This document shows, piece after piece, positions 35,001 through 50,672 of a stretch of DNA of 64,000 nt. This DNA is from Paralvinella palmiformis. Its lineage: Eukaryota; Annelida; Polychaeta; Terebellida; Alvinellidae. The DNA lies in the NCBI GenBank assembly GCA_025642065.1, contig JAODUP010000026.1, forward strand, positions 1,092,001-1,156,000, written 5' to 3'. The translations under genes and the position numbers were made by a program. Each line of letters starts with the position of its first letter. The stretch's first letter is position 1. The notes beneath the pieces are model-generated. The model was not told the DNA's origin. It worked only from the letters and a program-made list of their open reading frames with translations, and ran no database searches.

Positions 35001-38000
35001 TTGGCTATCATAAAAAAAAAGTACATTCATAAATACTATGCGTTATTTATATATATATATATATATGCGCGTGTGTGTATTAGATTACTGCCATTTGAGT
35101 TCTCTCCGTCACCTGATAGTCACGTGACATTATTAGTTATACATATGTCATTAGCTGTCGTTAACAAACAATAGACAGTAGTAATGATCTCTCTGTGTGT
35201 GTGTGCCCGCGCGCGCGCGTGTTTGTTGGGGGGACCAGTGTTTAGTGGCATGACAACTCCGGGATCCCTCCCCCCCCATGTACAGCGTCCAACGATCTTT
35301 CTTCTTTTGTGTGTTATATAAACTGTCATATACTGACATAGATATAGTTGAGATTCCTGGACTAATAATTTTTGGTCGTTTACACATGTTCTCTATAGTC
35401 ACTAGCTAGACCATTGAAGATTTCCCATAGAATTACCAGAAACGTCCGTGACGTATACAATCTTGAGAAGCTCTTGTTTATAATGTTCCAGATCAATGAC
35501 CAAAAGTCTTTATACCTGTCCGACCTTGGTTACGACGCCTGTCGTTGAACGTGGTAGACCATTGTTGTTAGTTTATAGCAACAAAGGTTATTCAGGTCAC
35601 TTAGGTCAAATGTTGACCTCATATTATATAGATGATAGGACTTCTTTATGTTTTACTCGTACATCTTTGTGTGTGTGTGTGTGTGGGGGGGGGGGTGTAA
35701 CTGACCTATTCCAGGTAAGAAAACATATTGAGAGTAAGTCTTTAATTTTATGGCGTTGGTCGGAATGGGCGTCAAATTTAGGACAAGCGATGACCTATTA
35801 CCCATATAGCGTTAAGTTTAAGTGCAGGAGGACTATGGGATGGTATATTTTGCCGGTTGTTTGTATGCGATTTAGTTTAGGTAATATTTTATTTATCTTG
35901 CCGACAACATCATCTTATTTGCGGCAGATGTTAAAATTGTCACAAATAATGCGAGACGGGTGATATTTGAAGGTTTATATGTTCTGGCGCTGAATAGAGA
36001 GAACTGTCACCTAACTGGGTCAAGGGGGTTGTCATAGCAACCATTCAACAATACACTTTTTCGGTGGATTTATAAGGCATCATGGAGTCCGGTTGCGGGC
36101 GAGGTTTCGTAATGCGGTTATTCATGACTGGATCACCGATTATTAGCCTCTGCCCTCGTGCGGATTGTTTACATAGCTCTCGCTGTACCGGATCTCCGGG
36201 TGAAATTTCTTGGCAACGAACATGGTTTATGGTTTAAACCTTGACTGGAAAACATATGGAAATTACTCGGCTACTGAGTTCTCTCTGTTTCTGTGAAAAA
36301 TTCGTATCCGGTGAGCACGTTAATAAATAAACATTTCGGGATCCGACTGAACAGATTAAAGGTACGAGTTAATAATTTGTAGGTGAAATGGTCTGGGGGG
36401 GGGGGGTATAGATCTAGCTCATTCTAGGATATCAGGATATAGTTACTGGTAGTTTTGGTTCTGCTAATGTGTGTAAATGGGGGGCCTCTGTGGTCTAGTT
36501 GGTAGCGCGTTGGAACACAGATCACTACCAACGGAGTTCGAATCTCAGCGTTGGCATATGTGAAGGTTGTTTCATCTTTGACTTCGCTTCATTACCTTTG
36601 GAAGTCGCTCGGCCCATTTAGCCTACCACGTGCGCAAAAGTGGCCGTAAAACATCAATCAACATCTAATGTGTGGGACACATAGCGACAGTCGACATAAT
36701 AGATTTATTACTGGCAAGTCAGCTGTTGGGATCATAACTTTTTTAAGGAAAGGATATGTAATCTTAGTAAATATAGATCAGTGAATTTAATCAATATTAA
36801 TGGGAAAAAAGCAAATAGGTTTTTAATTTGTAGATGTTTTTGTACTCCAAATTTAGCCTGGTTTCAATTTCATCAACTCTATGGCTGCTGATCCGTCACG
36901 TGATTACTGGTTAGTTCAGTGATACATGAGTGAGCAATTTTTTTGTAAGTTTTATGTCTATTACCAATAGCTGGAAAAATATACTTCCAAAGGTGATATT
37001 TAAGTTGTAGGATATTATGATGGTTAAAATGCCCTGAACAGGATCGTGACTGGGTAGAACAGACAAGAAAATATTGAAATCAGTAAACCAGTAAATGGCA
37101 TTTAATAAATTATTGTGGATCATCACTGTGATATAAAACGGACATAATCCTCTCAGGACATACTCCCCTCAAGACATAATCCCCTCAGGACATAATCTCC
37201 TCACATGAAGAACAAAGCAAATATAAAAACATAGTTGTAGTAGTTCTGGCAATGGTTAGAGCTAGTAATGTTGCTGTGAGATAATCGTTGGCTTCCTTAT
37301 AAACAGTGGACTAGTGGATTGAAATTGACAAGTATGTGACTTCCAATGATACCAAACAGATTAACAAATATCGGGGCTTAATTTGTTTACAAGTTGATCT
37401 CCCACATCTCAATAAACTCTGACTGTGAATTGCAATTAAATTGTCTTACACTCAATTTATTGTACATGTGAAATGAACAACAATAAATTAATTTCAATGA
37501 AAATATATTTAAATAAAAAATTTTGTAATTAAATCACTTAATTTATTAATAGGAAGAAAAATAATTAAAGTTAACTAAAAGAAATTGGTACATAAAATAA
37601 AATCTTAAACTTTTTATATTCTTCATTTGAGGGGGTTATGTCTGGAGCGGATATTGTCTGAGGGAATTATGCCCGGGATTAAAAACTAATAGCTCCATTT
37701 TAGGTAAAGAATCTGACATGTTGCTAATTGGTGGTTGTAGTATGTAATAATAAAAAAAAGAATCTTTGTATTAAATTAGCTTGTTTGTTTTTCATGATAC
37801 CTCTTTATATGTTTAAAAAAAGTATTAATAGCAATAAGTAGACTAATATCTATGTTATCAATTCATCTGTATGGATGAAATAATACCCAAGTCAATTAAG
37901 TAATCAATTATCATTATTTGATGTTATCCCGATTATGTAAATCATGCGTGTAACAGCTTATCATAACATAATTATAATGGTTGATTATGATTTTATTACA

Positions 38001-39317
38001 CTGTAATTGAGGTTCATTATCAGATAAATACATTTGGAAATGATTATTATTATTATAGAGCCTAGAATATCAGGTCGCAGTTGATTTGAGTTACTGATCA
38101 TAATTAGCATATCTCCACCATTTTAAGATTTGATGTTTTATTAAAAATAAAAATGAACAAAAACCGAACAAACAAACAACATCAACATATACAGTCAGCA
38201 CAATAAGCGGGTTATCTATAGTATAATGTGAACTTTCTCTTTGCATGGCTCCGCTCTAAGAACCTCAGGTACATCCTTCACAGATTTAGTATTATTTTCA
38301 TGTGTTCTCAATTTCAGGTGCTTGTGTTGCCGAGTATCATCGCCATATTTTGGATGATTCATCTGGCCAGCGATAACTTACAGCACTTTATCGCTGTCAT
38401 TTATGGCATAGCACTGGTGGTCCTGTTTGGCGTATCCACAATATTCCATGCGCTGTCGTACTGCGGACAATCGACGTAAGTTAATTGTGTTATATCGAGT
38501 GGGCAGACGGATAGGTTTATTTTATTATGTGTAAATATCTACCTAATTATCTACATATCTAAATATCTACATATCTATATATTGTGCACGCATTGCAATA
38601 TCAGAGATCTTAATTATGCCGTTCCTGAATGACAGTACAATCTTTCAAAGTATTAACATAAAAATCGTGAACAGATTACTCCAAATAATGAGATACATAA
38701 AACTATTAATGTGAACCAAACTCTGCTGCGGTGTTAAATTTCCATTGAAAGAACAAAATTGATCACCAATTTGCTGTTAGGCAGATAAAAGAATTTCCCT
38801 TCAGCGCAGGGTCTCTTCTAGGACAGCGGCAGAGAAAACACCGGTTCTACAGTTATTGAATAAATATATTAATTTCTTCTCATTTATATAGAGAACATTA
38901 TAAATGTTGCTGAAAGTGTGTCTGTTGTCATTTAACTCTGTGTGATCTTAATCTCTCTCACTCACTCACTCACTCACTCACTCACTCACTGTGTGTGAGA
39001 GAGAGAGAGTGATGGATATATTTCAAAAAGATAATGTTTTGTTCGGGTTTCTCACTTAGATTTGTAGGGTAGCAAATATTGGTGTAAACATTACCTTCTT
39101 TCATAATGACCCCAATTTTATGGACTCCCTAAGAAATCCCAAATAAAAATATTTATTTACAGGCTATTTAGTCAAAGATCATAGATGTAGTCATTTTTAG
39201 AGGCCTGTACTGTCCAACAGCATAGGCTTTTTAGTCAGGTTCGCTGTCCCTCCAAAAATAAATTTGGATCAATGTAACATTTATGAGGATGAACTATGGA
39301 TGGGTTAATTCAAGGAC

Positions 39318-39400
<83 letters not shown>

Positions 39401-40064
39401 TACTTCATAGTGCTAGCTGAAGCCAGTTGTTCAATTGTCTCAATATCAGTGCAGGATGACACCACATGTCATATAAGATGTGCCAATTATTATCAGATGT
39501 AGTCCCCATTAGAGGTTCAGTGGACCTTCATCTCTTGATGGAAGTCAACTCTCCTCAGTATTTTTGCTTCATCATTTTCTAAAAGGGCCAGCCACAGTTT
39601 CGTTTTGAACTAAAATCCTGATCCAGAACCCATCCCACGGTGTATCCAGATTTGTATGCCCATGCAAAATATTAATAATAATTAAATTTGAATGGCGGAT
39701 TTAATGCCGTTTCATTACAATACATTAATCATGTTAATAATGGGTATGGCTGTAGATATGGGAGTTGAGCTATTGTGATGTTGATAGCTGTTACTGGGCT
39801 CTGGTGATAGGAATATGTTTTTTATGGGATGACATATTGCGCCTTGTCTGTGTTTTATCAGATAGATCAATTGATTAATTGCTGATAACAGGCATTAATA
39901 GGCTATATACAATACTCTCTCTCTCTCTCTCTTGGTGTGTTAGATGTATATTTTATAAAGGCCTAATGGGTACGAAAATGTATAATGTACTAGTAGATGT
40001 GAGATAGAGTCCCAGTAGCACGATTAGTTTAAGCTCTCACGCGCGCGTGTGTGTGTGTGCGTAT

Positions 40065-40114
<50 letters not shown>

Positions 40115-41105
40115 AGGGAGAGAGATTATTGTGCCAAAGGATCTACATACTCCTATGTAATACTATGTATATATCTAGTGCCGAGCAATACTGACTTCTA
40201 CCACTTAGTCTGCTCTATATAAATATTTATCTCAATTTGGTCTCCTCTAGTTTATAAACAATGCTGTTGTTTATATGTTGTTAGTTGGTGGCTTCTCTGT
40301 GTTATGTTTGGACAAATATTGTTTTTCGTCCTGACATTTCTCTTCCATTCAGATTCTTCCACCCTTCTCCTCTCTGCTTATTTGTCTCCCCTTCCCCCTA
40401 TCTCTTCCCGCTTCTACTAATATATCACCCTTTATTCCTCTTCTAAATCATTTTTTTCTTTGTGTTCGTGGGAGGGTGTGTGATTGAATGGATGAATAGA
40501 GACAGATAGAGACAAAAAACAGACAGACAGGCAGGCAGACAGACAGACAGATTGATACTCCAATCATTCACACACATTTCTCTGAATGTATTTTTATTTA
40601 TTTATATTGTTGCCATTGTTGTTCTCCAGGATGTAATAATTCACACCATTAACCTAATGTCAGAACCAATAAGACTTAATATTACTAGTTTCTGTCATCA
40701 CATACAGTAGACTATACTGGCAGCAGCCTCCTATAGTAACACACAGTCTCACATCTCCCTCCCTAAGTAATACAAGTATAGGGAACTGACAACCCGAGCA
40801 AATAACATGGTAAACCTGTTAGAATATCAGTATCAGAATGGTTCGGATAAGAGTCGCAGTTTCTAACAATAGGTTTGGTGGGATAAATCGGTCAGAGACG
40901 GAGGAGGAGAGAGAGAGAGAGAGAGAGAGATGTGGAGGGGTGATAGAGAGAGGGATAGAGAGGTGGAGGGGTGGTAGAGAGAGAGGGGTGGAGGGGTGGT
41001 ATAGAGAGGGAGAGGTGGAGGGGTGTTAGAGAGAGGGAGAGATGTGGATGGGTGGTAGAGAGAGATGTGGAGGGGTTGTAGAGAGAGAGAGAGGTGTGGA
41101 GAGGT

Positions 41106-41138
<33 letters not shown>

Positions 41139-43399
41139 AGGGGTGGTAGAGAGAGATGTGGAGGGGTGGTAGAGAGAGATGTGGAGGGTGGTAGAGAGAG
41201 AGGTGGAGGGGTGGTAGGGAGAGAGAGGGAGGGAAAAAGAGGCGGAGGGGTGGTAGGGAGAGAGAGCATTGGTAAATCTAATTGCTTTTGCGGTTTTTAA
41301 GTTGGTGTTAGTAATGGCTGTTGGAGTCTGGCAACTGTGTTTATTATTAAGAGTGATGGTTTACTGCAGTTAAGTGAATAGATGTGTGGGTGGTATGTGT
41401 GTGTGTGTGTGTGTGTGTATAACATCAGGTATACAATATGAACCTTTCTGTTTAATTTCGATTACTTATATAACAACAGTGCTCATTTAAGTGAAGCTCC
41501 AGCAGACATTTTGAAATGTACAGTTCATATTCAAGTTCATTATACGTGGTACCAATGTTGTGTAGCGCATTAAATGTGTCCCGTACACTTACAACAAAAG
41601 TAAGTTTTACTTAACCGTATGACTGAATTTAAGTGCCCTTCGTTATACTGCTAATATGTTGACTGCTGTTGGAGGAATCATCTAAAACACGACATAAACA
41701 AAACCAGTTGAGGTTTTAGACACATTTTAACGACATAATATGTTTACTACATAATCAGTGGTCGTTTCACCGGCCTACTCTCAATTAGGAGCGACCAGGT
41801 TACATTCGATTCCAATGCCATTGAATGACAAATCCGTATAAACACCTGAGACGCCTCTTTGTGCCATCGTAGATCAACCAGGAAGTCTGTGTCGTGCAGT
41901 AATTAAATATTAACTCATTTATTAACAATCTTCTCCGCTCCATTTCGATATCTCTCCTCTTAAATCTCCAGCTCGTAGATGATGAGATAAGGCCATCATT
42001 ATCCGATCATCCATCATCCTTTATAATAACAGACAGTAACCCCATCACTAATCCGGTAATCCATCTATCCGGTTATACTTAACCTCTACCTAACATACCG
42101 ACAGCTGTTACCTGAAGTCTGATATTTACAATTGTTTGAAGTTGAAATGTCACTGAATTATCCAGAACTCAGCTAGGTGTCTAAATTAGTAATAGCGATT
42201 GATTGATTGATTTGATTAGTTTGCTCTTCTGCCCTCCCCCCACCCTTCCAGTGTTATTTCCAGTGTGGCATTTAAGTGGTTTCTCGTGTAGAGACTCTCC
42301 AGGTGTTTTGGCCAGTTTTGGGGGCCAGTTTCAATTAAAGGTCATCAGATGACCAGAGGCGATGTTTCTTTTTTTGGTTGCCATGCATACATGTATACTA
42401 ACTGGCTTTATATTCTATGGACGTTTAGAGTAGAATTGATTTATTTGTTTAACGCAAACTGGGACATCTACCTGTGCACATTTTGACGTGGTGTCTGTAA
42501 ATAATAAATTCCGACGTTCGCATTTACGCATTTTGACTGTATATTTCTAAAACACGTTTCCGATTTAGCCACCTAGTCGTATTGTTCAGTTTTGTGTACG
42601 GGTCATTTGAACAATGGGTGCCGCTGTATGTTTTGCTGTAACTTTGGTCACACTAATATGAGATGTGGCCCATGGGGCGATTACATAAGGAGGTGAGAGC
42701 GAACGTTATAGTTCAAGCCGAGAACCCGCGCTCCGCAATGCGGCTTGCGCGGCTTAATTTGCTGTTTTTCTCTGCACAGATTTTCTTTTTGTGCTTTCAA
42801 GTCTTCGTTTCGTGCCACGTCCCCGTTTCAGGATAACGTTTACCTACCTTCACCACCACAGCTGACACAGGAGTGTATAGCAGTGTGTGCCGCTGTTGGA
42901 AGACAGTTCTCCTTTTAGAACGGTGTCGGTTTAATTCTGTTAGACACTGCTTTACAACTGACCGATGTTAGGGATGCGAAAGGTGTAAATTGGCTGATAT
43001 TGGCGAATCTTCGACCCGGGATTCTGTCAGCTGAGCTATAAAAGGTCTCCGTTCTGATTGCTTCGTGGAGGAAATGTGGATGAAAAGTAATTGTGTCTGG
43101 AAACAGCTTATATCAGTCAGCTTATGGCGTGGAGGCAGGTCCGCCCCCCCCTCCTCCCCCGCGCCTCTACGGACCGACAGACACACACTGCTCTGATGTT
43201 GAGAAGTGGAGATTCTTTCCCTTCCCTCACCCTGAAGTTTACTGCCAACTTATAAAGATTATAAAGACTGTCTGATGTTTGGATAGTGTGCTGGCTGTTT
43301 TCTCTCTCTACGTTACCTATACAGGTGATAGATGGCTCCCTATAGGTAAGACCTGGATCGGTTTATCATGAAATCTGACATCAAGGACCAAAGACCAGC

Positions 43400-43444
<45 letters not shown>

Positions 43445-44917
43445 AGAGAGAGAGAGACCCACACAGAGAGGAGAGAGAGAGCTGCTAATAAACTCCTCCT
43501 GCCATCACTTTGTCAGCTAAATCTTCTGATAGAAAGCTTATTTCTAGACAGTTCTTGACCTTACCTGACCTACTTATTTATATGTTTTAGTCAAAACCGA
43601 TTTCTGAGGAAACAGAAAAATTTAAAAAAAATACACAGAAAGATGGATTATGGGAGAACCCCCCCCAGCCGCCCCCATGAATGAAATGTTGTGAATTATA
43701 CATTTGAGAAACAAGATTGACTTAGATATCATAGCCACAATGGCCTGTATATGTCTGGAAAAAAAACTTAGAAAATAGAGAGATTCATCATATTTGTTGA
43801 GAAAAGAAAATTCTGACATACCTTGGTGTGCTTGATACGCACTAATAACTTGGTGTGCTTGATAAACATTAATAACTTGATTTGCTTGATAAACAATAAT
43901 ACCTGGCTGTGCTTGATAAACAATAATAACGTGGTGTACTTGATAAACACTAATGACGTGCTGTGCTTGATAAACAGTAACCTGCTTGGTAACCGCTAAC
44001 ATCCATTGTATGCTTGGTAAACATTGGTGTGCTTGTTAAACACTGATATGTTTGATGTACTTGGCAAGTGCTGACATATTTGGTGTGCTTGATAAACAGT
44101 AACATGATTTATGTGGTTGGTATAAATTAATGCGCTTGGTGTGCTTCGTAATCCCTAACGTGTTTGGTGTGTTTGGTAAACACTGCTATGCTTCATGTAC
44201 TCGGTTACCCCAGATAGTTTACTTTCCTTTCAGCGGATTGCAAACCGAAAGTTTTGTTAGGTCAAAGGTTAATTCAATAACTGGCTGTCACGTAGTTCAT
44301 CTGATATTTTGTTGCCTTCACTTTTCTTCTTCTGGATGTTAAAATCCAAGTTATTTCCTTCCCTTATCCTACTGGGATTAACAGAAAAAGACTTAAAGTC
44401 CCACTGAGGATTTCATGTTTTGACCGGTTGTAAAAGGAATTGTTTGAATTGTTTCGGTATAAATTATTGACAAACATCCCGCGTTGAATCCTGAAGACGA
44501 GTGTCATATAACAAAGGACCATTGAGGGACTGCCGAAACGATGATCCCAGCAGACGTTACTAACCTGATGGGATCTTACTGGTGTATAATTGATTGACCA
44601 GCCTTTGTGCCACATGGAATTGATAAACACTGTTGTTGGGGTTGTCTCTCAAGCTGGTGCTGCTGCTGGTGGTGGTGGTGCTGGCTCAGCATATTTGGTT
44701 AACATATCTGTGAGACTTGAGATGGACTCCTGCCTTGTAGTGTTGTTAGGGTCTGTGGCAAGGCTAAACTGAACACTCACTCACTCAGCCACTCACTCAG
44801 CCACTCACTCACTCACTCACTCACCATCAGTGTGTATTGTGGTTGGGCTTACAAGCGTTTATTTGTAAATACTTTATACGTAACATCCTACAGAACTGTC
44901 TGTCTTTGTATATATGC

Positions 44918-44955
<38 letters not shown>

Positions 44956-47865
44956 GCTACCATGTGCTGGCATTTACTGTGTTATGTTTCAGGGGGCCAG
45001 GCCCATTTTCCTGTCAGTCATATGTCAGGGATATTTACAGAACAGAGACTCGATGTTTATCTGTTACCTTGATGGTTTTTTGTCTTGGCCAGCGGTATGT
45101 GCTTAAGGTGGCTCATCTATAAAACAAGCAGCCGCCTCCTACAGTCCTGACACCTGGTAGCAGCTACTCGAGTTACCATCATTCATAACTACGCGCAGTG
45201 ATGTTGACTTTTTATGGTCTAAGATATATATTTATAGTAGATTATCGTATTTTTGACCTATAACAGAATCTGACACCAAATATTGTCAGATGAGAATGTT
45301 AGTGTAGCCTGATCTTCGGTACTGTCAGTGTAGTGTTGCTTGTGTGTGTGTGTGTGTGTGTGGACTATAACACAGGCGCCAATTCGAGTTTATATATATT
45401 AATTTATTTACATAAATAAGACGCCTATGAATAATATCCCCCCCCCCATCTGTCGTGATATTGATCATAGAACAGTCATGTCAGGACAGGACGATCCCGT
45501 ATACTGAACCAGATCAGCCGAAGTATAACACAAAGCTGTGCCAAATATTAAATTTTCGTTATCACACTATATTATAAGAATTAAATTTATTTTGCTCCCA
45601 TTACTGAATGCAATCTGTGGCGGCTTCTTACCATAACTTTGAGGTAAGAAAACGTTTGTTGGTTGAGTTGGTAGGGAGAGAGAGACACTTATATGGAAGT
45701 TCTGGTTTCAAGTTCATCTTCCAGATGTTACCATACTAGTCTGAGCTTTATCTGTCTACTTAGCTGTAGATCAGATTAATCTGGCCCAGTCCACTCACAG
45801 ATGTAGTTCAGTTTCTGTTTCAGTTCATTCAACAGTATCTGGCTCAATTCTGGGTTGAAACACACAGGATATATCATAGCTTTGACACACATATTATATC
45901 ATAGCTTTGACACGCACACACCCTACTGGTATATCATAACTTTGACATATATTATATCATAGCTTTGATCTACAGATTATGTCATAGCTTTGACATACAT
46001 ATTATATCATAGCTTTGATCTACAGATTATGTCATAGCTTTGACACACATATTATATCATAGCTTTGACACACAGATTATATTATAGCTTTGACATACAT
46101 ATTACTTTGACTTGGATATTATATCATAGCATTGACACACATATTATATCATTGATTTGACATAGATTAGATCTTAGCTTTGACACAGAATACACCATTG
46201 CTTTGACACACAGCATACACCAGAGCTTTGATACACATAATACATCATAACTTTGACACACATAATACAATACAACTTATTGTCACAGGAAAGTACCATA
46301 CTGACACAGGGTTCAACTTATAGTATCTAGAACATTTTATTGAAAGGTTATAAGGAATATATTTGATAATCGAGGGTTCAATTGTGTGTGTGTATGTACG
46401 TGCGCGCGTGTGCGCGCGCGTGTGCGATCCTGATGTAGGGTAAAGATTGTCAGCTTTAGTCACCTGACTGGATATTGACCAATGAATTTATAACGACCTT
46501 GCCCTTTCAGTAACCCAAGAACAAATCAGAGCAGGGTACATATTACAGCCAGCTACACCAATATTAAACCAACATTAACAGACAGTCCAGTGTCACAGAG
46601 ACCAGCAGGAAGTGTTTCCAGTTTGATCCAGTTTGACTATTATAAAAAAAGAAGCTACCTCCAGTGACCACCTGAGCTGGCTTGGATAGATTATCTGTTA
46701 ACAAACGATAGCTAACCACGTGGTATGGGATCTTTGGCCAGTGACTCGTGTACAATACGTGACACTGCTGTCAGTGGACTGTATACCATAAATCCATCCC
46801 CAATGATCTCCTTTCTTATCTGACCACTTATAGCTGTCATGACACCGAGAATGGGTCCAGGAGTTCCAGAATGATCCCTAAAATTAGCTCCTTCCCATTG
46901 ATATCTTTTTATATGTCACACTTTTTAATGGTCACTGATTTTAAAAGCCAAATATCAACAATTCCTTATAAATGCAATAAGACCTGTTACAAATATTTCT
47001 GAGACGTTTCTTAGTCAATGTCATACTTTTGTTGTTGTTATTGTTGTTGTTATTAGTATTATTAAATAACATTAATATTAAAATTATTAATATTATTATT
47101 AAATATTATTATTATTATTATTGATGGTTTATTACTGGCAGTGTCCTAAAAGTGACATATCCTGTCTTCTTTATGATCTGTGAGTGTATATCTGTTATAT
47201 GTTGTCCACTGTATATAACATGTGTAGCTGTTAATATGCTGTATATGACGTGTACATCAGTTATATACTCTGCATTTCATATGTATGCATACTATCTGCT
47301 ATGTACCACGTGTACAGCTGTTATTTCTGTGATTTACATGCACGCATGCCCGCACGCATGCATGCACTCCCCCACAGAGCTTTTTCATTTATCTATTTTA
47401 ACATATGAACCTGTCATTTTGTCACAGGTTTAATCTACATATTTATTTATATTTCAGCTGTTCACTGTACATCATAAGACTGTACATCAGCAGACTACAC
47501 CTTCTTACCTGTGTAATGTAGAACTGTACTGATATCTGGTAGATTTACTACCTTACTGGTACAGCTGTTATAATCTTGATTTACCCCCAGCACACTTGTT
47601 AGCTGTATAGTCTACACCTGTTCAGCTGCTCCACATATCAGTCACACCAGCTGTAACAATACTATCCCGGTTGATCTGTCCCCCCTACAGCTGTCATGTG
47701 CCGAATGTGTGTCTATACTAGCTGTTATCCATATAGGCTACTCATGTACATCTATAAATGTGCATTAGTCACAGCTGTGCATCCAGTACCTATTTCAGAT
47801 CTACCCCAATACAGCTGTTACCTGACTACAGCTGTTACATGATAGATCTACATTATAATGTCCTA

Positions 47866-47925
<60 letters not shown>

Positions 47926-48310
47926 TATAACAGGCCCCATCACAGTCTGACAACACTCCTCACGTTACCTGTATTTTCCTACACCTGTAAAGCTCTTACC
48001 TGTCATATTTGGCATCAATAATGAATTGGAGGTTCAGATTTTCTCCCAACACGTTTATTGATTTTGGTTCTGCCGAATTATTGATCATGCTTTGTTCATG
48101 CATGATTGCTTATCCATTCACCGATTGTCTTCAGAATGCTGTGGGGAATGTAATTTGTTGAAGAAATTTAGAAGAATATTATTTATAGCAGATGGCTGTT
48201 TTGTTGGATCAGACAGAGCTTTGTTTACTTTAATGTTATGTCAGGACACATAAGGGCATTTGGGAACGTATTTTTAACTGGTAATGTTACTAAAACATAC
48301 ACGCACACAT

Positions 48311-48348
<38 letters not shown>

Positions 48349-48424
48349 CATGTTGTTTGGGACACTAGTGTTGAGAACCCCGTACAAGTTTTTTTAAGAA
48401 TAATGTGTGCATACTATGTAATAT

Positions 48425-48457
<33 letters not shown>

Positions 48458-50558
48458 AAAGGGATTCACATGTTATGAATACAACTTCTTGACAACCATC
48501 CAGGGTACTGAATCCAGATCAGTGACTTCTGTTTCTGTGATGTGTTTTATCTGATCAATCCCTCATTTATTATGAACCCCCCCCCACACCAAAACAATAA
48601 CAACATTAATTATAGCAGTAGTCCTATTATTGATATGAACAATAATTCTATTATTACTAGAGGCAGTAGTAAACAAAACATTTAAACATATCATATTAAT
48701 AGAATAAATAATATTCTCAATTTATTTAAACCAAACGTAATTAGTTGCTATAATGATATTTTGTTATAGGATCCAAATCATGTTTTACCTGGAATAAAAA
48801 TGGGTTAACGAGATACAGACATAATTGTGTATGAATACCGTGACTAGTCAGGAGAAGGCTCCATGGATGTGTTCAAGTATTATTAATTACGATATTAATT
48901 CTCGTCAGTGAACGCTGATATTAAATCTGGTGACCAGTTTTAGCTAAAGTTTGTTATGGAAACCAAACAAACATTACGCCGACCAAATTGTCATCGTGGA
49001 GTGTTTGATTAACCCACAGCTAATAACAGATCTGATAGGCTGTTGATGATGAAGCCATGGTGAGGCGTTCAGCGGTGATTGGTTTGGTCTTAACCGACAT
49101 ACTTGTTTGTTTAGTGGGCAGGAAGTAAATGTTACCCGTGTAAATATCTCGTGCAAGGTGTTAAATCTGACGGACATTACTCTACGTTCTCATCTCTACC
49201 ATTACCCTTAAAGGATAGCACTTATGGGACCATTGTCCTCAAACCTCTGGAACTTGGGTTCAAATCCAGCCCCCCCCTCCTTTTTAGAAAGGTGTTTCAT
49301 CAATCTTTCATTTGTCATGTATCATGTGTTATAAAGTGGCCCTAAAGTCACGAGGAATGGTTGGGGGGGGGACTGATTCAGCAAATGATGAAGATACGGT
49401 ATGCAGCAATTACTGGATGACCCTGTTACTACATAATAATAATAATAATAATAATAATACAGGTGTTATTATCCTTCAAGATTGGAATACATATCTAACT
49501 GTAATTGTAACTGAATATTTCTACTTATCATAAATGTGATTATCTCTTCATAAAATTTGGGTCCAATTAAATCATTACGAATCAATAAATCTAATTATGT
49601 TTGTAATTACTCCTTTACCGCGGGATTAAGAATAACTGCTTTATCTGTGCTATTTTAATAAATTTATGCAGTCATTACCTGTAACTGTAGCTATAAGCTA
49701 ACCGCTGTATGGTATTTAGTGTATATAGATTATTAGCATTTTTGTTATTTCATAACAACGTTAATATTTCTTTGCCATATTTATATATAAAACATCAATT
49801 TCGTTAATGTATTGTCATTAGTAAAGAAAAACGTCGGAGATAATTCAACAGGATTAGCTAAATCTATAAATAATCTACACATAATTAACATGGCTTCTTT
49901 CACTTTGGTATCCGTTTGTTAACTATTTGTTAAAATCTTCTATTTTGATATTGCAAACAACATAACGGTAATACAAGATACCGTAATACTTGAAAAAAGA
50001 AGCTCCCCTAAGAGCAGTCAATTAAATATGATTAATTCATTAAATCTCATTTACATAATCTATACATTCTTTAATAATTTAACTGTCTCATTATGTATCC
50101 ATGTTTGTGGAGATCTAACTGTAATTTCAAATAAACGTACAAATTCAGTTAAATATCTCTATTTTTACATAATGTCAGCAAAACAAAATAATTACCACTT
50201 ACGATGAATCAATTTATTATGGAATTAAATATTAATTATAACAAGAATGATCTAAAACTTTGCTTTGTTAAGTTATATCTATATATCCTCATAAAATTCT
50301 TTGAACTACACATTACATACACAGTACAGATATTAATTAACTATGAATTGTTGTGTTTCTTTCTGATGTGTTTCCTTCCTGTTGTGTTCCTTCCTGTTGT
50401 GTTCCTTCCTGTTGTTTTCTGTTCATTAAATTGATGTTTACATCAATATCATTGTTTACTTGTTAAGTTTTTCCTCATTTTCAATTCAGAATAGTAAGAT
50501 CATCTTCATCAGTTATGTTAGCTGCACACAGACTGATATTAAATAATAATAATAATAA

Positions 50559-50612
<54 letters not shown>

Positions 50613-50625
50613 CTGTGTGTGAAAG

Positions 50626-50672
<47 letters not shown>

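Larger units (their letters stand above)
27145..38317 (+). other. MMD intron 2
   Basis: An 11.2-kb intron. It carries at least five S1 SINE copies, the duplicated R3 segment and many microsatellites. No exon of another gene is recognised. Confidence 0.75.

Noticed and set aside
35496..35963. 155-codon + strand ORF in MMD intron 2
   Set aside because: It includes a translated GT/G run (CVCVCGGGG) and has no recognised domain or splice logic.
43622..44002. - strand ORF with VYQAHxVI repeats
   Set aside because: It is generated by the diverged minisatellite at 43815-44200.
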